Source: Marivita cryptomonadis
GTDB taxonomy: Bacteria > Pseudomonadota > Alphaproteobacteria > Rhodobacterales > Rhodobacteraceae
NCBI RefSeq assembly: GCF_002115725.1
Contig: NZ_JFKD01000017.1
Span: 34,554 to 98,553 of the forward strand
Direction: 5' to 3'
Length of the DNA stretch: 64,000 nt
The translations under genes and the position numbers were made by a program. A model generated the notes under the pieces. It searched no databases. It was not told where the DNA came from and saw only the letters and a list, made by a program, of their open reading frames with translations. This document shows, piece after piece, positions 37,534 through 46,929 of this stretch (position 1 is its first letter; every line of letters begins with the position of its first letter).

Positions 37534-38091
37534 TTAGGCTTTGCGACCCGAAAGCGCTTTCCACGCGCCGGTTACAACCAGCGCAGCAATCACTGCCTTG
37601 ATCGCGTCACCCAGCAGGAACGGTGCCATCCAGCCAGCCCAAAGCTCGGGCATTGTCTTGCCCAGCATCGCTGCAGGCCACGCAAGACCCGGAAGGTAGA
37701 TCAGCGCCGAAAGTGCAATGCCTACAAGCGCAGTCGAGACCACGCCGCGCGCGATGCCCTTTTCAACTGCCAGACCCGCCAGCCACGCCATCGCGACAAA
37801 ACCGTAAAGGAAGCCTGCGGTCGGACCGACCAACGACGCCACCGAGCCGCCATTGGCAAACACCGGCAATCCCATCGCGCCATAGCCAAGGTAGGCAATC
37901 ATTGTCACCAGTGCGAGGCGCGAGCCGAAGGTCAGGCCAACGATCAGGATTGCCAGCGTCTGCAAGGTGATCGGCACCGGCCAGCCGATGCTCACCTGCG
38001 CGGCAACCGCGATGAACGCAGCGCCTCCGAGCGCGAGCAGCGCCTGGCGGAAAAGAGTTGTCTTGCCCAAGGCAGCTTGCGTCAATGTCAT
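37534..38091 (-). CDS. bioY: Biotin transporter S-component BioY
   Basis: A 185-residue six-helix membrane protein, the substrate-binding (S) unit of a biotin ECF transporter. The conserved loop VGPTAGFLYGFVAMAWLAG and the region around residue 60, GYGAMGLPVFANG, are BioY signatures. No bioMN genes are adjacent, so it may use a shared energy module or work alone. It starts at ATG 38091 and is divergent from an SDR gene. I saw no BioR site (TTATMKATAA). Confidence 0.93.
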   Translation of the reverse strand: MTLTQAALGKTTLFRQALLALGGAAFIAVAAQVSIGWPVPITLQTLAILIVGLTFGSRLALVTMIAYLGYGAMGLPVFANGGSVASLVGPTAGFLYGFVAMAWLAGLAVEKGIARGVVSTALVGIALSALIYLPGLAWPAAMLGKTMPELWAGWMAPFLLGDAIKAVIAALVVTGAWKALSGRKA

Positions 38092-38126
38092 GGCGAGTGT
38101 CCCTCATTTGTCTGTTTCTTGCCCTG

Positions 38127-38155
38127 TTAATTCTGCAAATGCAGCATCAAGTCAA
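38127..38155 (-). promoter_or_regulatory. Predicted bioY promoter with spacer palindrome
   Basis: On the minus strand, TTGACT (38155-38150), a 17-bp spacer and AATTAA (38132-38127). A dyad CTGCAAATGCAG (38133-38144) lies inside the spacer, a position where a repressor could act. Confidence 0.4.
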
Positions 38156-38202
38156 GCACTGCCCTCTTGCGGGCGGGGCGGCAAAAAGGCATGTGACGGG
38201 AC

Positions 38203-38859
38203 ATGACGGACACATCACGCCCCCTTGCGCTGGTCACCGGCGCCTCACGCGGTCTTGGCTTTGCATTGGCAGAGGCGCTGGCCGACACCCATCACATCAT
38301 CGCCGTCGCGCGCACCGTGGGCGGGCTCGAAGAGCTGGATGACCGCATCCAATCGAAAGGCGGCAGTGCAACACTGGCACCGATGGACATCACCAAGGCG
38401 GACGCGATGGCACAGCTTTGCCGATCGGTGCATGACCGCTGGGGTCAGATCGAACTTTGGGTTCACACGGCAATTCATGCCGGCCCGCTGTCTCCGGTCG
38501 ATCATCTCGACCAGAAAGATTGGAAAAAGTCGGTGTCGATCAATCTAGATGCGATGTCCCATCTGGTTCCTTATATCGCGCCACTGCTCAAACGCGACGG
38601 CAGTGCGGTGTTCTTCGACGACAGCCATGGCGGAGAAAAATTCTTTGGCCATTACGGCACAACCAAAGATGCACAGATCAGCCTTGCCAAGTCGTGGCAG
38701 GCAGAAACCGCGTCTATCGGACCAAAGGTAAAGATTCTGACGCCGCAGCCGATGGTCACCCATCTGCGGGCACGTTTCTTTCCCGGCGAAGACCGCAGCG
38801 CGCTGGCTTTGCCGAAGGATGAAGCTGCGCGATTGCTGCCGGAAATTCTCGCCGGGTGA
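38203..38859 (+). CDS. Short-chain dehydrogenase/reductase (SDR)
   Basis: A 218-residue classical SDR. The cofactor motif is VTGASRGLG; the catalytic pair is in HYGTTKDAQ (Tyr-X3-Lys), with a preceding Ser in FFDDSHGG. It is slightly shorter than the 250 residues usual for the family at its C-terminus. The substrate is unknown. It is divergent from bioY and followed by surE after a 129-bp gap. Confidence 0.88.
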   Translation: MTDTSRPLALVTGASRGLGFALAEALADTHHIIAVARTVGGLEELDDRIQSKGGSATLAPMDITKADAMAQLCRSVHDRWGQIELWVHTAIHAGPLSPVDHLDQKDWKKSVSINLDAMSHLVPYIAPLLKRDGSAVFFDDSHGGEKFFGHYGTTKDAQISLAKSWQAETASIGPKVKILTPQPMVTHLRARFFPGEDRSALALPKDEAARLLPEILAG

Positions 38860-38988
38860 TCCGGGAGCCGGATGCGTCGCCGCATCCGCGATTTTGCGTC
38901 AACGCGAAGCCCGCGCCCCGACCAAAACGGCGGATGCTTGCCGCAGGACGGGGCTTGGCCTATGCAGGACAAAAGCAAGGCAGAGCAG

Positions 38989-39774
38989 ATGCGCATACTT
39001 ATTACCAACGACGACGGGATCAATGCACCGGGGCTGAAAGTACTCGGCGAAATCGCCCATGAACTGGCTGGCCCATCGGGAGAGGTCTGGACAGTCGCCC
39101 CAGCCTTTGAACAATCCGGCGTTGGGCACTGCATCAGCTACACCCACCCGATGATGGTCAGCGAAATGGGCGACCGGCGCTTTGCCGCCGAAGGCAGCCC
39201 GGCGGATTGCGTCTTGGCCGGCCTGCATGACGTGATGGTCGATTGCCCTCCCGACCTTGTGCTGTCCGGCGTCAATCGGGGCAACAACTCGGCCGAGAAC
39301 GCGCTCTATTCCGGCACTCTGGGTGGCGCGATGGAAGCGGCGCTGCAGGGTATCCCGGCGATTGCGCTGTCACAATATTACGGCCCAGACAACGCGCAAA
39401 TCGATGACCCGTTCGAGGCCGCCCGCATTCATGGCGCCGAGGTGGTCCGGCGGATTCTTGCCCACGACCCTGAAGACCAGACCGGCTACCGCCTGTTCTA
39501 CAACGTGAACTTCCCGCCCGTGCCTGCAGCGGACGTGAAAGGCACGCGGATCACGCCGCAAGGCATTCGCGAGGGCACGCGCTTTTCTGTGGAGCCGCAC
39601 AATTCGCCGTCGGGCCGCCGCTTTCTCTGGATCAAGGGCGGCGACCAACGTGCCCCTACAGCGCCGGGCAGCGATGCGTCCGAAAACCTTGCGGGCTTTA
39701 TCAGCGTTACTCCAATGCGTGCTGACCTCACCGCGTCCGATCAGCTGGACGCGATGCAGGACGCCTTTCTTTGA
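38989..39774 (+). CDS. surE: 5'/3'-nucleotidase SurE
   Basis: A 261-residue metal-dependent phosphatase acting on nucleoside monophosphates. The N-terminal active-site motif is [16 protein letters not shown] and the conserved Ser/Asn loop is [16 protein letters not shown] 38989 is chosen because [10 protein letters not shown] starts the family; the frame extends to 38872 without similarity. Its stop overlaps the pcm start by one base (TGATG). The order surE-pcm-nlpD is the same as in enterobacteria, though rpoS is absent. Confidence 0.95.
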   Translation: MRILITNDDGINAPGLKVLGEIAHELAGPSGEVWTVAPAFEQSGVGHCISYTHPMMVSEMGDRRFAAEGSPADCVLAGLHDVMVDCPPDLVLSGVNRGNNSAENALYSGTLGGAMEAALQGIPAIALSQYYGPDNAQIDDPFEAARIHGAEVVRRILAHDPEDQTGYRLFYNVNFPPVPAADVKGTRITPQGIREGTRFSVEPHNSPSGRRFLWIKGGDQRAPTAPGSDASENLAGFISVTPMRADLTASDQLDAMQDAFL

Positions 39775-40415
39775 TGGAAGACGCGGAACTCAAGATGCAG
39801 TTCCTTTATGCGCTCCGGTCGCGCGGTGTGACCAATGCCGCTGTGTTGACGGCGATGGAGCAAATCGACCGCGCGCCCTTCATTCGTGGCTATTTCGCTG
39901 AACGTGCTTACGAAGACATGCCCTTGCCCATTGCCTGCGGTCAGACCATCAGCCAGCCGTCAGTGGTGGGATTGATGACACAAGCGCTCGAGATCAGCCC
40001 GCGCGATACGGTGCTCGAAGTCGGCACAGGATCAGGCTACCAAGCTGCGATCCTGAGCCAGTTGGCGCGCCGGGTCTATACCGTGGACCGCCATCCCCGG
40101 CTTGTCCGCGAGGCGCGCGAAGTGTTCGACCAGTTGGGCCTGACAAACGTCACTGCTTTTACAGCGGATGGCAGTTTCGGCCTGCCTGACCAAGCGCCAT
40201 TCGATCGTATCCTTGTGACCGCCGCCGCTGAAGACCCGCCGGGGCCGCTTTTGGCACAACTTAAAGTCGGCGGCATCATGGTGCTGCCTGTGGGGCAATC
40301 GGATGCCGTGCAGCACCTGATCCGGGTCAGGCGCACGCCGGACGGGCTGGATTACGATGAATTGAGGCCTGTTCGCTTTGTGCCCTTGGTCGAAGGGGTA
40401 GCCCGCGACGGGTAA
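39774..40415 (+). CDS. pcm: Protein-L-isoaspartate O-methyltransferase
   Basis: A 213-residue SAM-dependent repair enzyme that methylates isoaspartyl residues of damaged proteins. SAM motif I is [14 protein letters not shown], and the PCMT signature includes [20 protein letters not shown] 39774 overlaps the surE stop (TGATG), so the two are translationally coupled. The lipoprotein gene nlpD follows 58 bp downstream. Confidence 0.94.
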   Translation: MEDAELKMQFLYALRSRGVTNAAVLTAMEQIDRAPFIRGYFAERAYEDMPLPIACGQTISQPSVVGLMTQALEISPRDTVLEVGTGSGYQAAILSQLARRVYTVDRHPRLVREAREVFDQLGLTNVTAFTADGSFGLPDQAPFDRILVTAAAEDPPGPLLAQLKVGGIMVLPVGQSDAVQHLIRVRRTPDGLDYDELRPVRFVPLVEGVARDG

Positions 40416-40473
40416 TCAAGGCATAGTGGCGCATGACGACCGGGGCACAACCGGCGCATTTGAGGATATCGAT

Positions 40474-41667
40474 ATGGCTGTACGCAAAGTTTCCCTTCGT
40501 TCCGGTTTTCGAGTTAGCACCAGTCTCTCGGTCTTGGCGCTCTTGGCGGCCTGCTCCGAACCGCTTGATCTTGATATGCGCGGATTGATGAACAGCGGTT
40601 TCAACACTGCCGATGCCGCCCGTGCCGCAACGGCGCCTCGGCCCGCACCCGACGATCGCGGCGTGATCTCCTATCCCAATTATCAGGTCGCGGTGGCTCA
40701 GCGCGGCGACACGCTCGCGCGGCTTGCCGCTCGAGTCGGTCTGCCCGCCGATGAACTGGCACGCTATAATGGCATCCAGACCGGCGATCCGCTGCGCGCC
40801 GGGGAAATCATCGCGCTGCCCCGCCGCGTCGCAGAACCCTCGCCCGAGACCGGCGCGATCAGCACAGGACCGATCCGCCCCAGCTCGGAGATCGACATCA
40901 CGACACTGGCCAGCGATGCCATCGACCGCTCTGAACCCACACCGGCGGCGACACGTCCCGCACCACAGACTGGCACCGAGCCGATCCGTCACCAGGTCAA
41001 GCGTGGGGAAACAGCGTTCACCATTGCCCGTCTTTATAATGTTTCGGTGCGGTCGATCGCGGAATGGAACGGGCTCGACAGCAGTTTTTCTTTGCGCGAA
41101 GGCCAATACTTGCTGATCCCAGTGGTCACCGCAGCCGCCCCGATAGACGAAGACACTCCGCCACCACCAGGCACCGGGTCCCGTACCCCAGAGCCTCCGT
41201 CAGCGTCACAACCTTTGCCTGACGCACCCACCGCCGCGGCTGCCGCTGCAACAGCCACGGCCGCCGCAGCCGCGCCCGCCGCAAATGTCGGCGCACAAAC
41301 CGCCGCCAGCGCGTCGACTGCTGCCATGGCCTTTCCGGTACAAGGCAGCATCATCCGCGAATATTCCAAGGGCCGGAACGATGGCATCGACATCGGCGCT
41401 GCCGTGGGCACGACGGTCAAAGCTGCCGCCAGCGGTCAGGTCGCGGCGATCACGCGCAACACGGACGGGATCAACATACTCGTGATCCGCCATCCGGACA
41501 ACCTACTGACCGTGTACACGCATGTGGACGGGATTACTGTCGCCAAAGGAGACGCGGTCAGTCGCGGACAAGCGATCGCAAAGGTTGCCGATTTCGAACC
41601 GTCTCGGGTTCACTTCGAGGTGCGTAAGGGGTTCGACAGCGTAGATCCAATGGACTACCTGCGCTGA
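40474..41667 (+). CDS. nlpD: NlpD-like LysM/M23 lipoprotein
   Basis: A 397-residue predicted outer-membrane lipoprotein: lipobox LLAAC with Cys27, two LysM peptidoglycan-binding modules (about 68-116 and 171-216), an Ala/Pro-rich linker, and a C-terminal M23 (LytM) domain. The first M23 zinc ligand, usually His in HxGxDI, is Asn here (RNDGIDIG), so the domain is probably non-catalytic, as in E. coli NlpD, which activates amidases. ATG 40474 has GAGG upstream; ATG 40426 is less likely. It is the last gene of surE-pcm-nlpD. Confidence 0.9.
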   Translation: MAVRKVSLRSGFRVSTSLSVLALLAACSEPLDLDMRGLMNSGFNTADAARAATAPRPAPDDRGVISYPNYQVAVAQRGDTLARLAARVGLPADELARYNGIQTGDPLRAGEIIALPRRVAEPSPETGAISTGPIRPSSEIDITTLASDAIDRSEPTPAATRPAPQTGTEPIRHQVKRGETAFTIARLYNVSVRSIAEWNGLDSSFSLREGQYLLIPVVTAAAPIDEDTPPPPGTGSRTPEPPSASQPLPDAPTAAAAAATATAAAAAPAANVGAQTAASASTAAMAFPVQGSIIREYSKGRNDGIDIGAAVGTTVKAAASGQVAAITRNTDGINILVIRHPDNLLTVYTHVDGITVAKGDAVSRGQAIAKVADFEPSRVHFEVRKGFDSVDPMDYLR

Positions 41668-41680
41668 CGGAGCAGAATTC

Positions 41681-41725
41681 TCGTACGAAAATTCATGTTG
41701 TTTAGATTATTCGTACGAATAATCT
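41681..41725. repeat. Twin palindromes with TCGTACGA core, 30 bp apart
   Basis: Core TCGTACGA occurs at 41681-41688 and again at 41711-41718. The second copy is the centre of a perfect 22-bp palindrome at 41704-41725 (AGATTATTCGT and its mirror); the first lies in a near-palindrome (ATTCTCGTACGAAAAT). Core-to-core distance is exactly 30 bp. They sit at the convergent ends of nlpD and the PIN-domain gene, overlapping the last codons of the latter. Confidence 0.7.
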
Positions 41726-42270
41726 GAGCCCGACTGCAGTGCTTTGCCCAAACGGGGCAAACGCGCTTTTTTCATCAGCTTGCGCAGATCCCACTGAGCC
41801 CCTGACAAGCGGTTGGCCTCGGCATGAACCTTGGACACAGCGTGTGCAACGGCGTCGGGGGCGCTGGCATGCAGACCGACAAGGAATGCGTCAGGATCAG
41901 CGCGTGACAGGCCTTCCTCGGCCAAAATATTGCGCGGGAAATCCTTGGCATTGACGGTTATGATCACATCCGCATGGCCCGCGATCGCCGCCGCCAGAAC
42001 ATGCACATCATTGGCATCGGGCAACCAGAGCCTATCCAGCAGACCTGCGGGCGGAGAAACCGTGGCGCGAGGCCAGCGCGCAGACACCATTGCAATCTCT
42101 GCATCCGCCTGCACCTGCCCGGCCGGACCCAGCTTGGCTGCCGCACGCGACCATTCGCCCAAAATCCGCTTGGACCAAAGTGGTTCATACAGCCCTTGCG
42201 CTGCCACCCCCAGCAACACCTCGCGCATCACCGTGGGATACAGCACGCAAGTGTCGAGGCAGACCTTCAC
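41707..42270 (-). CDS. PIN-domain protein (PIN_3 type putative RNase)
   Basis: A 187-residue PIN-like nuclease domain protein. Acidic residues typical of the active site are visible in VCLDTCVLYP, LGEWSR and LPDANDVHVLAAA, followed by VIITVNAKDFP. I chose GTG 42270 because it overlaps the TGA of the upstream methyltransferase gene (GTGA), indicating coupling. No antitoxin gene is adjacent, so a toxin role is not supported; a coupled housekeeping RNase is equally likely. Its last codons overlap a 22-bp palindrome. Confidence 0.75.
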   Translation of the reverse strand: MKVCLDTCVLYPTVMREVLLGVAAQGLYEPLWSKRILGEWSRAAAKLGPAGQVQADAEIAMVSARWPRATVSPPAGLLDRLWLPDANDVHVLAAAIAGHADVIITVNAKDFPRNILAEEGLSRADPDAFLVGLHASAPDAVAHAVSKVHAEANRLSGAQWDLRKLMKKARLPRLGKALQSGSDYSYE

Positions 42271-43463
42271 AGCCGAAAGAACAACGCTTTGAGATACCCT
42301 GATTCCGCCAGTTGCGGCAGCAGCGGATGATCTGGTCCGGCTTGGCCCGTGTGGATCAGTTGCGCGCGACGGCCTGCCCGGCCGATGCCGCGCAGACACG
42401 CGCCAGTAAACGCTGTCAGATCAACGGCATGCGAACATGAACACAGGACCAGATACCCGTCTTCAGCCACCAAAGGCGCAGACAATCTCGCCACCCGCTC
42501 GTAGGCACGCAAACCCGCCTCGCGCGCCTTATTCGACGGGGCGAACGCGGGAGGGTCGCAGACGACCAGATCGAACTCTGCCTGTTCTTCTCCAAGCGTG
42601 GTCAAGACGGCAAACGCATCACCTTTGGTGATCGAGAAGCGCTCCGTGGCACCCATATGTTCAGCGCCTTGGGCAGCAAGTGCCAACGCCGGCTCAGAGC
42701 CGTCCACACACTGTGCCGACACGGCTCCACCAGCCAGAGCGGCAAGGCCGAACCCACCGACATGGGAGAACACGTCGAGGACACGCGCGTTTTGCGCCAA
42801 TCCGGCCGCAAATGCTTGGTTGGGGCGTTGGTCGAAGAAGATTCCTGTCTTCTGCCCCCCCATCAAATCGGCCATGTAGGTGGCGCCATTCATGTGAACC
42901 GAAACTGGTGCATTGGGCGCATCGCCCAATAGGACCGCATCCACATCGTCCAGACCTTCAAGCGATCGTCCCCGACCGCCAGCATTCTTGAGGATCGTGG
43001 TCACACCCGTCACTTCGGCCAGGGCCGCCGACAGTTCGGGCAGCAGCACGTCGGCCCACGCGGAATTGGGCTGCACCACGGCGGTGTCGCCGAAGCGATC
43101 GATGATCACCCCGGGCAGGCCATCTGCTTCGGCATGGATCAGACGGTAGAACGGCGCGTCGAACAGCCGTTCTCGCAGCGACAGAGCTTTGTGAAGCCGC
43201 TTCGCAAACCAGTCCTGATCCGGGGCTGTGGCCTCTGGGCCATCAAGCACACGTCCGATAATCTTGGAATTCGGGTTCACCGCCACAAGGGCCAGCGGAC
43301 TGCGCTCGGCATCTTCGAGAACGGCAATGGTGCCGGGCGTCATCGCGCGGGTGCGGCGGTCGGTGACGACCTCGTTGGCATAGACCCAAGGATAGCCGCG
43401 CCGAATGGCTTGCGGTTTGGTTTTGGGCAACAGGCGGATCACAGGTAATGGGGATGGTGTCAT
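42267..43463 (-). CDS. rlmI: RlmI-like 23S rRNA cytosine C5 methyltransferase
   Basis: A 398-residue class I SAM-dependent methyltransferase with an N-terminal PUA-like domain (RRGYPWVYANEV) and motifs GQKTGIFFDQRPNQ, VLDVFSHVGGFG and LVVCDPPAFAPS. It matches the RlmI (YccW) family that modifies C1962 of 23S rRNA. Its stop overlaps the GTG of the PIN gene by 4 bp. ATG 43463 is used. The exact target nucleotide is inferred from the family. Confidence 0.88.
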   Translation of the reverse strand: MTPSPLPVIRLLPKTKPQAIRRGYPWVYANEVVTDRRTRAMTPGTIAVLEDAERSPLALVAVNPNSKIIGRVLDGPEATAPDQDWFAKRLHKALSLRERLFDAPFYRLIHAEADGLPGVIIDRFGDTAVVQPNSAWADVLLPELSAALAEVTGVTTILKNAGGRGRSLEGLDDVDAVLLGDAPNAPVSVHMNGATYMADLMGGQKTGIFFDQRPNQAFAAGLAQNARVLDVFSHVGGFGLAALAGGAVSAQCVDGSEPALALAAQGAEHMGATERFSITKGDAFAVLTTLGEEQAEFDLVVCDPPAFAPSNKAREAGLRAYERVARLSAPLVAEDGYLVLCSCSHAVDLTAFTGACLRGIGRAGRRAQLIHTGQAGPDHPLLPQLAESGYLKALFFRL

Positions 43464-43514
43464 ACCGCCCCCTTTACGCCCCTCGCTTCACAGGGGGAAG
43501 CCGTCTTTTTCAGC

Positions 43515-44153
43515 TCAGAGATCGTTGATCGCCTGCAAGAGGCCGAGCTTGGCGGTCACATGCCCTTCCGGAATGGTCAGTTCTTCGACAATGACCCGCG
43601 ACAGGTGAGCGATGATGCGCACTTTCTGAGTCTCCCCGCGACCTTCAGCCTCGAGCGCGGCTTGCCCGCCCAAACCGTTCAGGTCAGCATTGACCAGCTT
43701 CGATGGTCCAAGCGCGATCCCGGTTTCGGCATCAACAAGGCGATATCGGAAATCGATGTCATGCACGCCACCAACCGTGTAGCGGGCTTTTTCGGACAGC
43801 GAATGGAAGCGGGTGACCTGGATGTCCAGCCGAACCGGGCGTGGGCCATCAACACGTTGCGCCGCATCGCGCAGTCCGGATTCGAACATTGCCTGCACCT
43901 GGGCATAGCGATCGCCGCGCGGTTCTCCGCGCCATACGATATCCCCGATCGGATAATAGAGATTGCGGTCATTCACCTTGAGCGATCGCGGCACGTTCAC
44001 CGTAAAGCTTTCGATCCGTACATCTGGTGGCAGCGCCGCCCCCAACATGGTGTCATCGGGCATCGCAGATCGTGTCGCCGTTGGGACGCCACCGCAGGCT
44101 GAAAGCGCCGCCAAGAGAATCACTGCCATCAGAGGTTTGAAAAATTTGCGCAT
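43515..44153 (-). CDS. DUF6778-like putative lipoprotein
   Basis: A 212-residue protein with a lipoprotein signal (LLAALSACGG, Cys near residue 20), so it is probably anchored to an envelope membrane from the periplasm. The rest is a mixed alpha/beta domain with VPRSLKVNDRNLYYPIGDI, which I associate with a Rhodobacterales family of unknown function. Start ATG 44153 precedes the signal peptide; the long upstream frame overlaps edd and is not coding. It is divergent from edd. Confidence 0.75.
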   Translation of the reverse strand: MRKFFKPLMAVILLAALSACGGVPTATRSAMPDDTMLGAALPPDVRIESFTVNVPRSLKVNDRNLYYPIGDIVWRGEPRGDRYAQVQAMFESGLRDAAQRVDGPRPVRLDIQVTRFHSLSEKARYTVGGVHDIDFRYRLVDAETGIALGPSKLVNADLNGLGGQAALEAEGRGETQKVRIIAHLSRVIVEELTIPEGHVTAKLGLLQAINDL

Positions 44154-44270
44154 GTCCGTGCCTCTTTTCTGGGGCTTGATCGTTTCTTTGCGGGCATACT
44201 GACGCGACATATGGACCTCATCACGGCAAAATCGGCACAATTTAAGGCAAATAACAGCAGCGCGTGAAAC

Positions 44271-44309
44271 TTGCAGCGTAGGCGATAGACCTTTACTGTT
44301 AGCGCTAAC
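44271..44309 (+). promoter_or_regulatory. edd promoter with overlapping LacI-type operator
   Basis: TTGCAG (44271-44276), a 17-bp spacer and TACTGT (44294-44299), overlapped by the perfect palindrome GTTAGCGCTAAC (44298-44309). This is the classic LacI/GalR-family operator shape with a central CG. Occupancy at the start site would repress edd-eda. Confidence 0.7.
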
Positions 44310-44357
44310 TTCACTACATGACCAACGAACCCAAGGCGAATTTTGCGCGGAGGCATC

Positions 44358-46169
44358 ATGGCACACTCTCTGAATGACACGATCAAACGGGTGACGGAGC
44401 GCGTTCAGGAACGCTCTGAAACCACTCGCGGTCGCTATATGGAGCGGATGCGACAGGCCGCAGCCGAAGGGCCTCGGCGCGCTCATCTGAGCTGTGGCAA
44501 CCAGGCCCATGCCTATGCGGCGATGGGACAGGATCAAGACACGCTCGCCACCGAGCGCAGCCCGAACATCGGTATCGTCACAGCCTATAACGACATGCTG
44601 TCAGCCCACCAACCCTTTGAAAGATATCCCGATATCATCCGTGAGGCCGCCCGCGCCGCGGGTGGGACGGCGCAAGTCGCAGGTGGTGTACCCGCCATGT
44701 GTGACGGCGTCACTCAGGGACAGGTCGGAATGGAACTGTCGCTTTTCTCGCGCGATGTGATCGCTTTGGCCGCTGGTGTGGCGCTCAGCCATAACACGTT
44801 TGATTCTGCGCTGTATCTTGGTGTGTGTGACAAGATCGTGCCGGGGCTTGTGATCGCCGCAGGAACATTCGGCTATCTTCCGGGCATCTTCATCCCGGCC
44901 GGTCCCATGCCCTCGGGCCTGCCGAATGATGAAAAGGCCAAAGTGCGCCAGAAATTTGCAGCCGGTGAAGTGGGCCGCGACGAGTTGATGAAGGCGGAAA
45001 TGGCCTCGTATCATAGTCCCGGCACCTGCACTTTCTACGGCACGGCCAATTCAAACCAGATGCTGATGGAGTTCATGGGGCTGCATTTGCCCGGGAGCAG
45101 CTTTGTCAATCCGGGCACACCGCTGCGCGAAGCACTGACGGTGGCTGGCACCGAACGCGCACTCGAGATCACGCAGCTGGGCAATGACTACCGCCCGGTC
45201 TGCGATGTGCTTGACGAAAAGGCCTTTGTGAATGGTATCGTGGGATTGATGGCGACGGGCGGTTCAACGAACCTTGTGCTGCACCTGCCCGCTATGGCAC
45301 GCGCTGCAGGCGTTGAACTGCGGCTTGAGGACTTTGAGGATATCTCGTCCGTCACACCGCTGATGGCAAAGGTGTATCCGAATGGATTGGCCGACGTGAA
45401 CCACTTCCACGCTGCGGGCGGTCTGGGCTTCATGATCGGTGAACTGCTCAAGACAGGCCTGCTGCACGAAGATGTCAAAACCGTTGCCGGTGACGGCCTG
45501 CATCTTTATTCGCAGGAACCGAAGATTGCGGATGGGCGCGTGGTTTACGGCCCCGGCGCGGGCGAAACCCAGAACGACAGAATCCTGCGCCCGGCCAGCG
45601 ATCCGTTCCAGCCGACTGGCGGACTTAAGCAACTGGCGGGCAATCTTGGCAAAGGCATGATGAAAACTTCTGCCGTCGCGCCGGAACGCCATGTGATCGA
45701 AGCGAAAGCCCGCGTGTTCCACGATCAGGAAGACGTGAAAACCGCGTTCAAGAATGGCGAATTCACCGAGGACACCATCGTGGTTGTCCGCTTTCAGGGC
45801 CCAAGTTCGAACGGGATGCCGGAGTTGCACAGCCTGACCCCCACGCTATCCGTGCTTCAGGATCGCGGTCTAAAGGTGGCTCTGGTCACCGATGGGCGCA
45901 TGTCCGGTGCCTCGGGCAAAGTGCCGTCGGCCATTCATGTGTCGCCCGAGGCGGCCAAGGGTGGCCCGCTGGCACGGGTGCGCGATGGCGATCTGTTGCG
46001 CGTCGATGCGGTCAGCGGCAAGATTGACTGTCTGGCAGCCGACTTTGCTCAGCGTGAACCAGTGACCGCGGACCTGAGCGGCAATGGTCATGGTGTCGGG
46101 CGCGAGCTATTTGCGGCGTTCCGCGCCAATGTAGGGCTGGCGGAATACGGCGCGGGTGTCGTGGTTTAA
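44358..46169 (+). CDS. edd: 6-phosphogluconate dehydratase
   Basis: A 603-residue Fe-S dehydratase of the IlvD/Edd family, the first committed enzyme of the Entner-Doudoroff pathway (6-phosphogluconate to KDPG). The cysteines expected for the cluster are in [21 protein letters not shown] and [25 protein letters not shown] [13 protein letters not shown] is near the C-terminus. ATG 44358 has GGAGG upstream. eda follows 42 bp later, and a LacI-type operator overlaps the promoter. Confidence 0.96.
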   Translation: MAHSLNDTIKRVTERVQERSETTRGRYMERMRQAAAEGPRRAHLSCGNQAHAYAAMGQDQDTLATERSPNIGIVTAYNDMLSAHQPFERYPDIIREAARAAGGTAQVAGGVPAMCDGVTQGQVGMELSLFSRDVIALAAGVALSHNTFDSALYLGVCDKIVPGLVIAAGTFGYLPGIFIPAGPMPSGLPNDEKAKVRQKFAAGEVGRDELMKAEMASYHSPGTCTFYGTANSNQMLMEFMGLHLPGSSFVNPGTPLREALTVAGTERALEITQLGNDYRPVCDVLDEKAFVNGIVGLMATGGSTNLVLHLPAMARAAGVELRLEDFEDISSVTPLMAKVYPNGLADVNHFHAAGGLGFMIGELLKTGLLHEDVKTVAGDGLHLYSQEPKIADGRVVYGPGAGETQNDRILRPASDPFQPTGGLKQLAGNLGKGMMKTSAVAPERHVIEAKARVFHDQEDVKTAFKNGEFTEDTIVVVRFQGPSSNGMPELHSLTPTLSVLQDRGLKVALVTDGRMSGASGKVPSAIHVSPEAAKGGPLARVRDGDLLRVDAVSGKIDCLAADFAQREPVTADLSGNGHGVGRELFAAFRANVGLAEYGAGVVV

Positions 46170-46211
46170 CGCATCACATTAAAAACCTGCCACAAGCTAC
46201 AGGAATAAAAT

Positions 46212-46856
46212 ATGATTACGCCTCTACAAGCCAGCGTCGAAAGCGAAAAGCTCTGCCGCCTTGCACCGATCATACCGGTGCTTGTGGTGGATGATGCCAG
46301 CGTTGCACGCGCTTTGGCCGAAGCCCTTGTCGCGGGTGGATTGCCGGTGCTGGAAGTAACATTGCGCACGGACGCCGCTTTGGACGTGATCCGCGAGATG
46401 GCACAGGTCGAGGGCGGCGTTGTGGGTGCAGGCACCCTGCTCACCCCCGAGGACGTTCAGAACGCTGTAGACGCAGGTGCGCGGTTCGGTGTCTCACCGG
46501 GCGCTACGGACCGCCTACTGGACGCCTGCGAGGCGGCGGATCTGCCGCTTCTGCCAGGGGCTGCCACCGCGTCTGAGGCGATGGCGTTGCTGGAGCGCGG
46601 TTATACCGTTCAGAAATTCTTTCCAGCCGAAGCGAATGGCGGCGCGCCCGCGCTCAAGGCTATTGGCGCACCGATCCCGCAGGTACGGTTCTGTCCAACA
46701 GGGGGCGTCTCGCTCAAGAACGCGCCGGATTATTTGGGCCTGTCGAACGTGCTCTGCGCCGGGGGAAGCTGGGTGGCTCCAAAAGACCTTGTCACCAAGG
46801 GCGACTGGAAGGCCATTGAAGAGCTGGCGCGCGAGGCGGCGCAGCTTTCGAGGTAA
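46212..46856 (+). CDS. eda: KDPG/KHG aldolase
   Basis: A 214-residue class I aldolase splitting KDPG to pyruvate and glyceraldehyde 3-phosphate. The Schiff-base lysine is in VQKFFPAEANGG, the catalytic Glu in PVLEVTLRTDAAL, and FCPTGGVSLKNAP is the phosphate-binding region. ATG 46212 follows edd in the same operon. Together the two genes give the complete lower Entner-Doudoroff step. Confidence 0.96.
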   Translation: MITPLQASVESEKLCRLAPIIPVLVVDDASVARALAEALVAGGLPVLEVTLRTDAALDVIREMAQVEGGVVGAGTLLTPEDVQNAVDAGARFGVSPGATDRLLDACEAADLPLLPGAATASEAMALLERGYTVQKFFPAEANGGAPALKAIGAPIPQVRFCPTGGVSLKNAPDYLGLSNVLCAGGSWVAPKDLVTKGDWKAIEELAREAAQLSR

Positions 46857-46929
46857 GCACCGGGAAGCGCCTTGTAAGCCGTTTATCAAGGCGTTTAACC
46901 AAGCCTTGCCGCCCGTAGGCTCGATTGCG

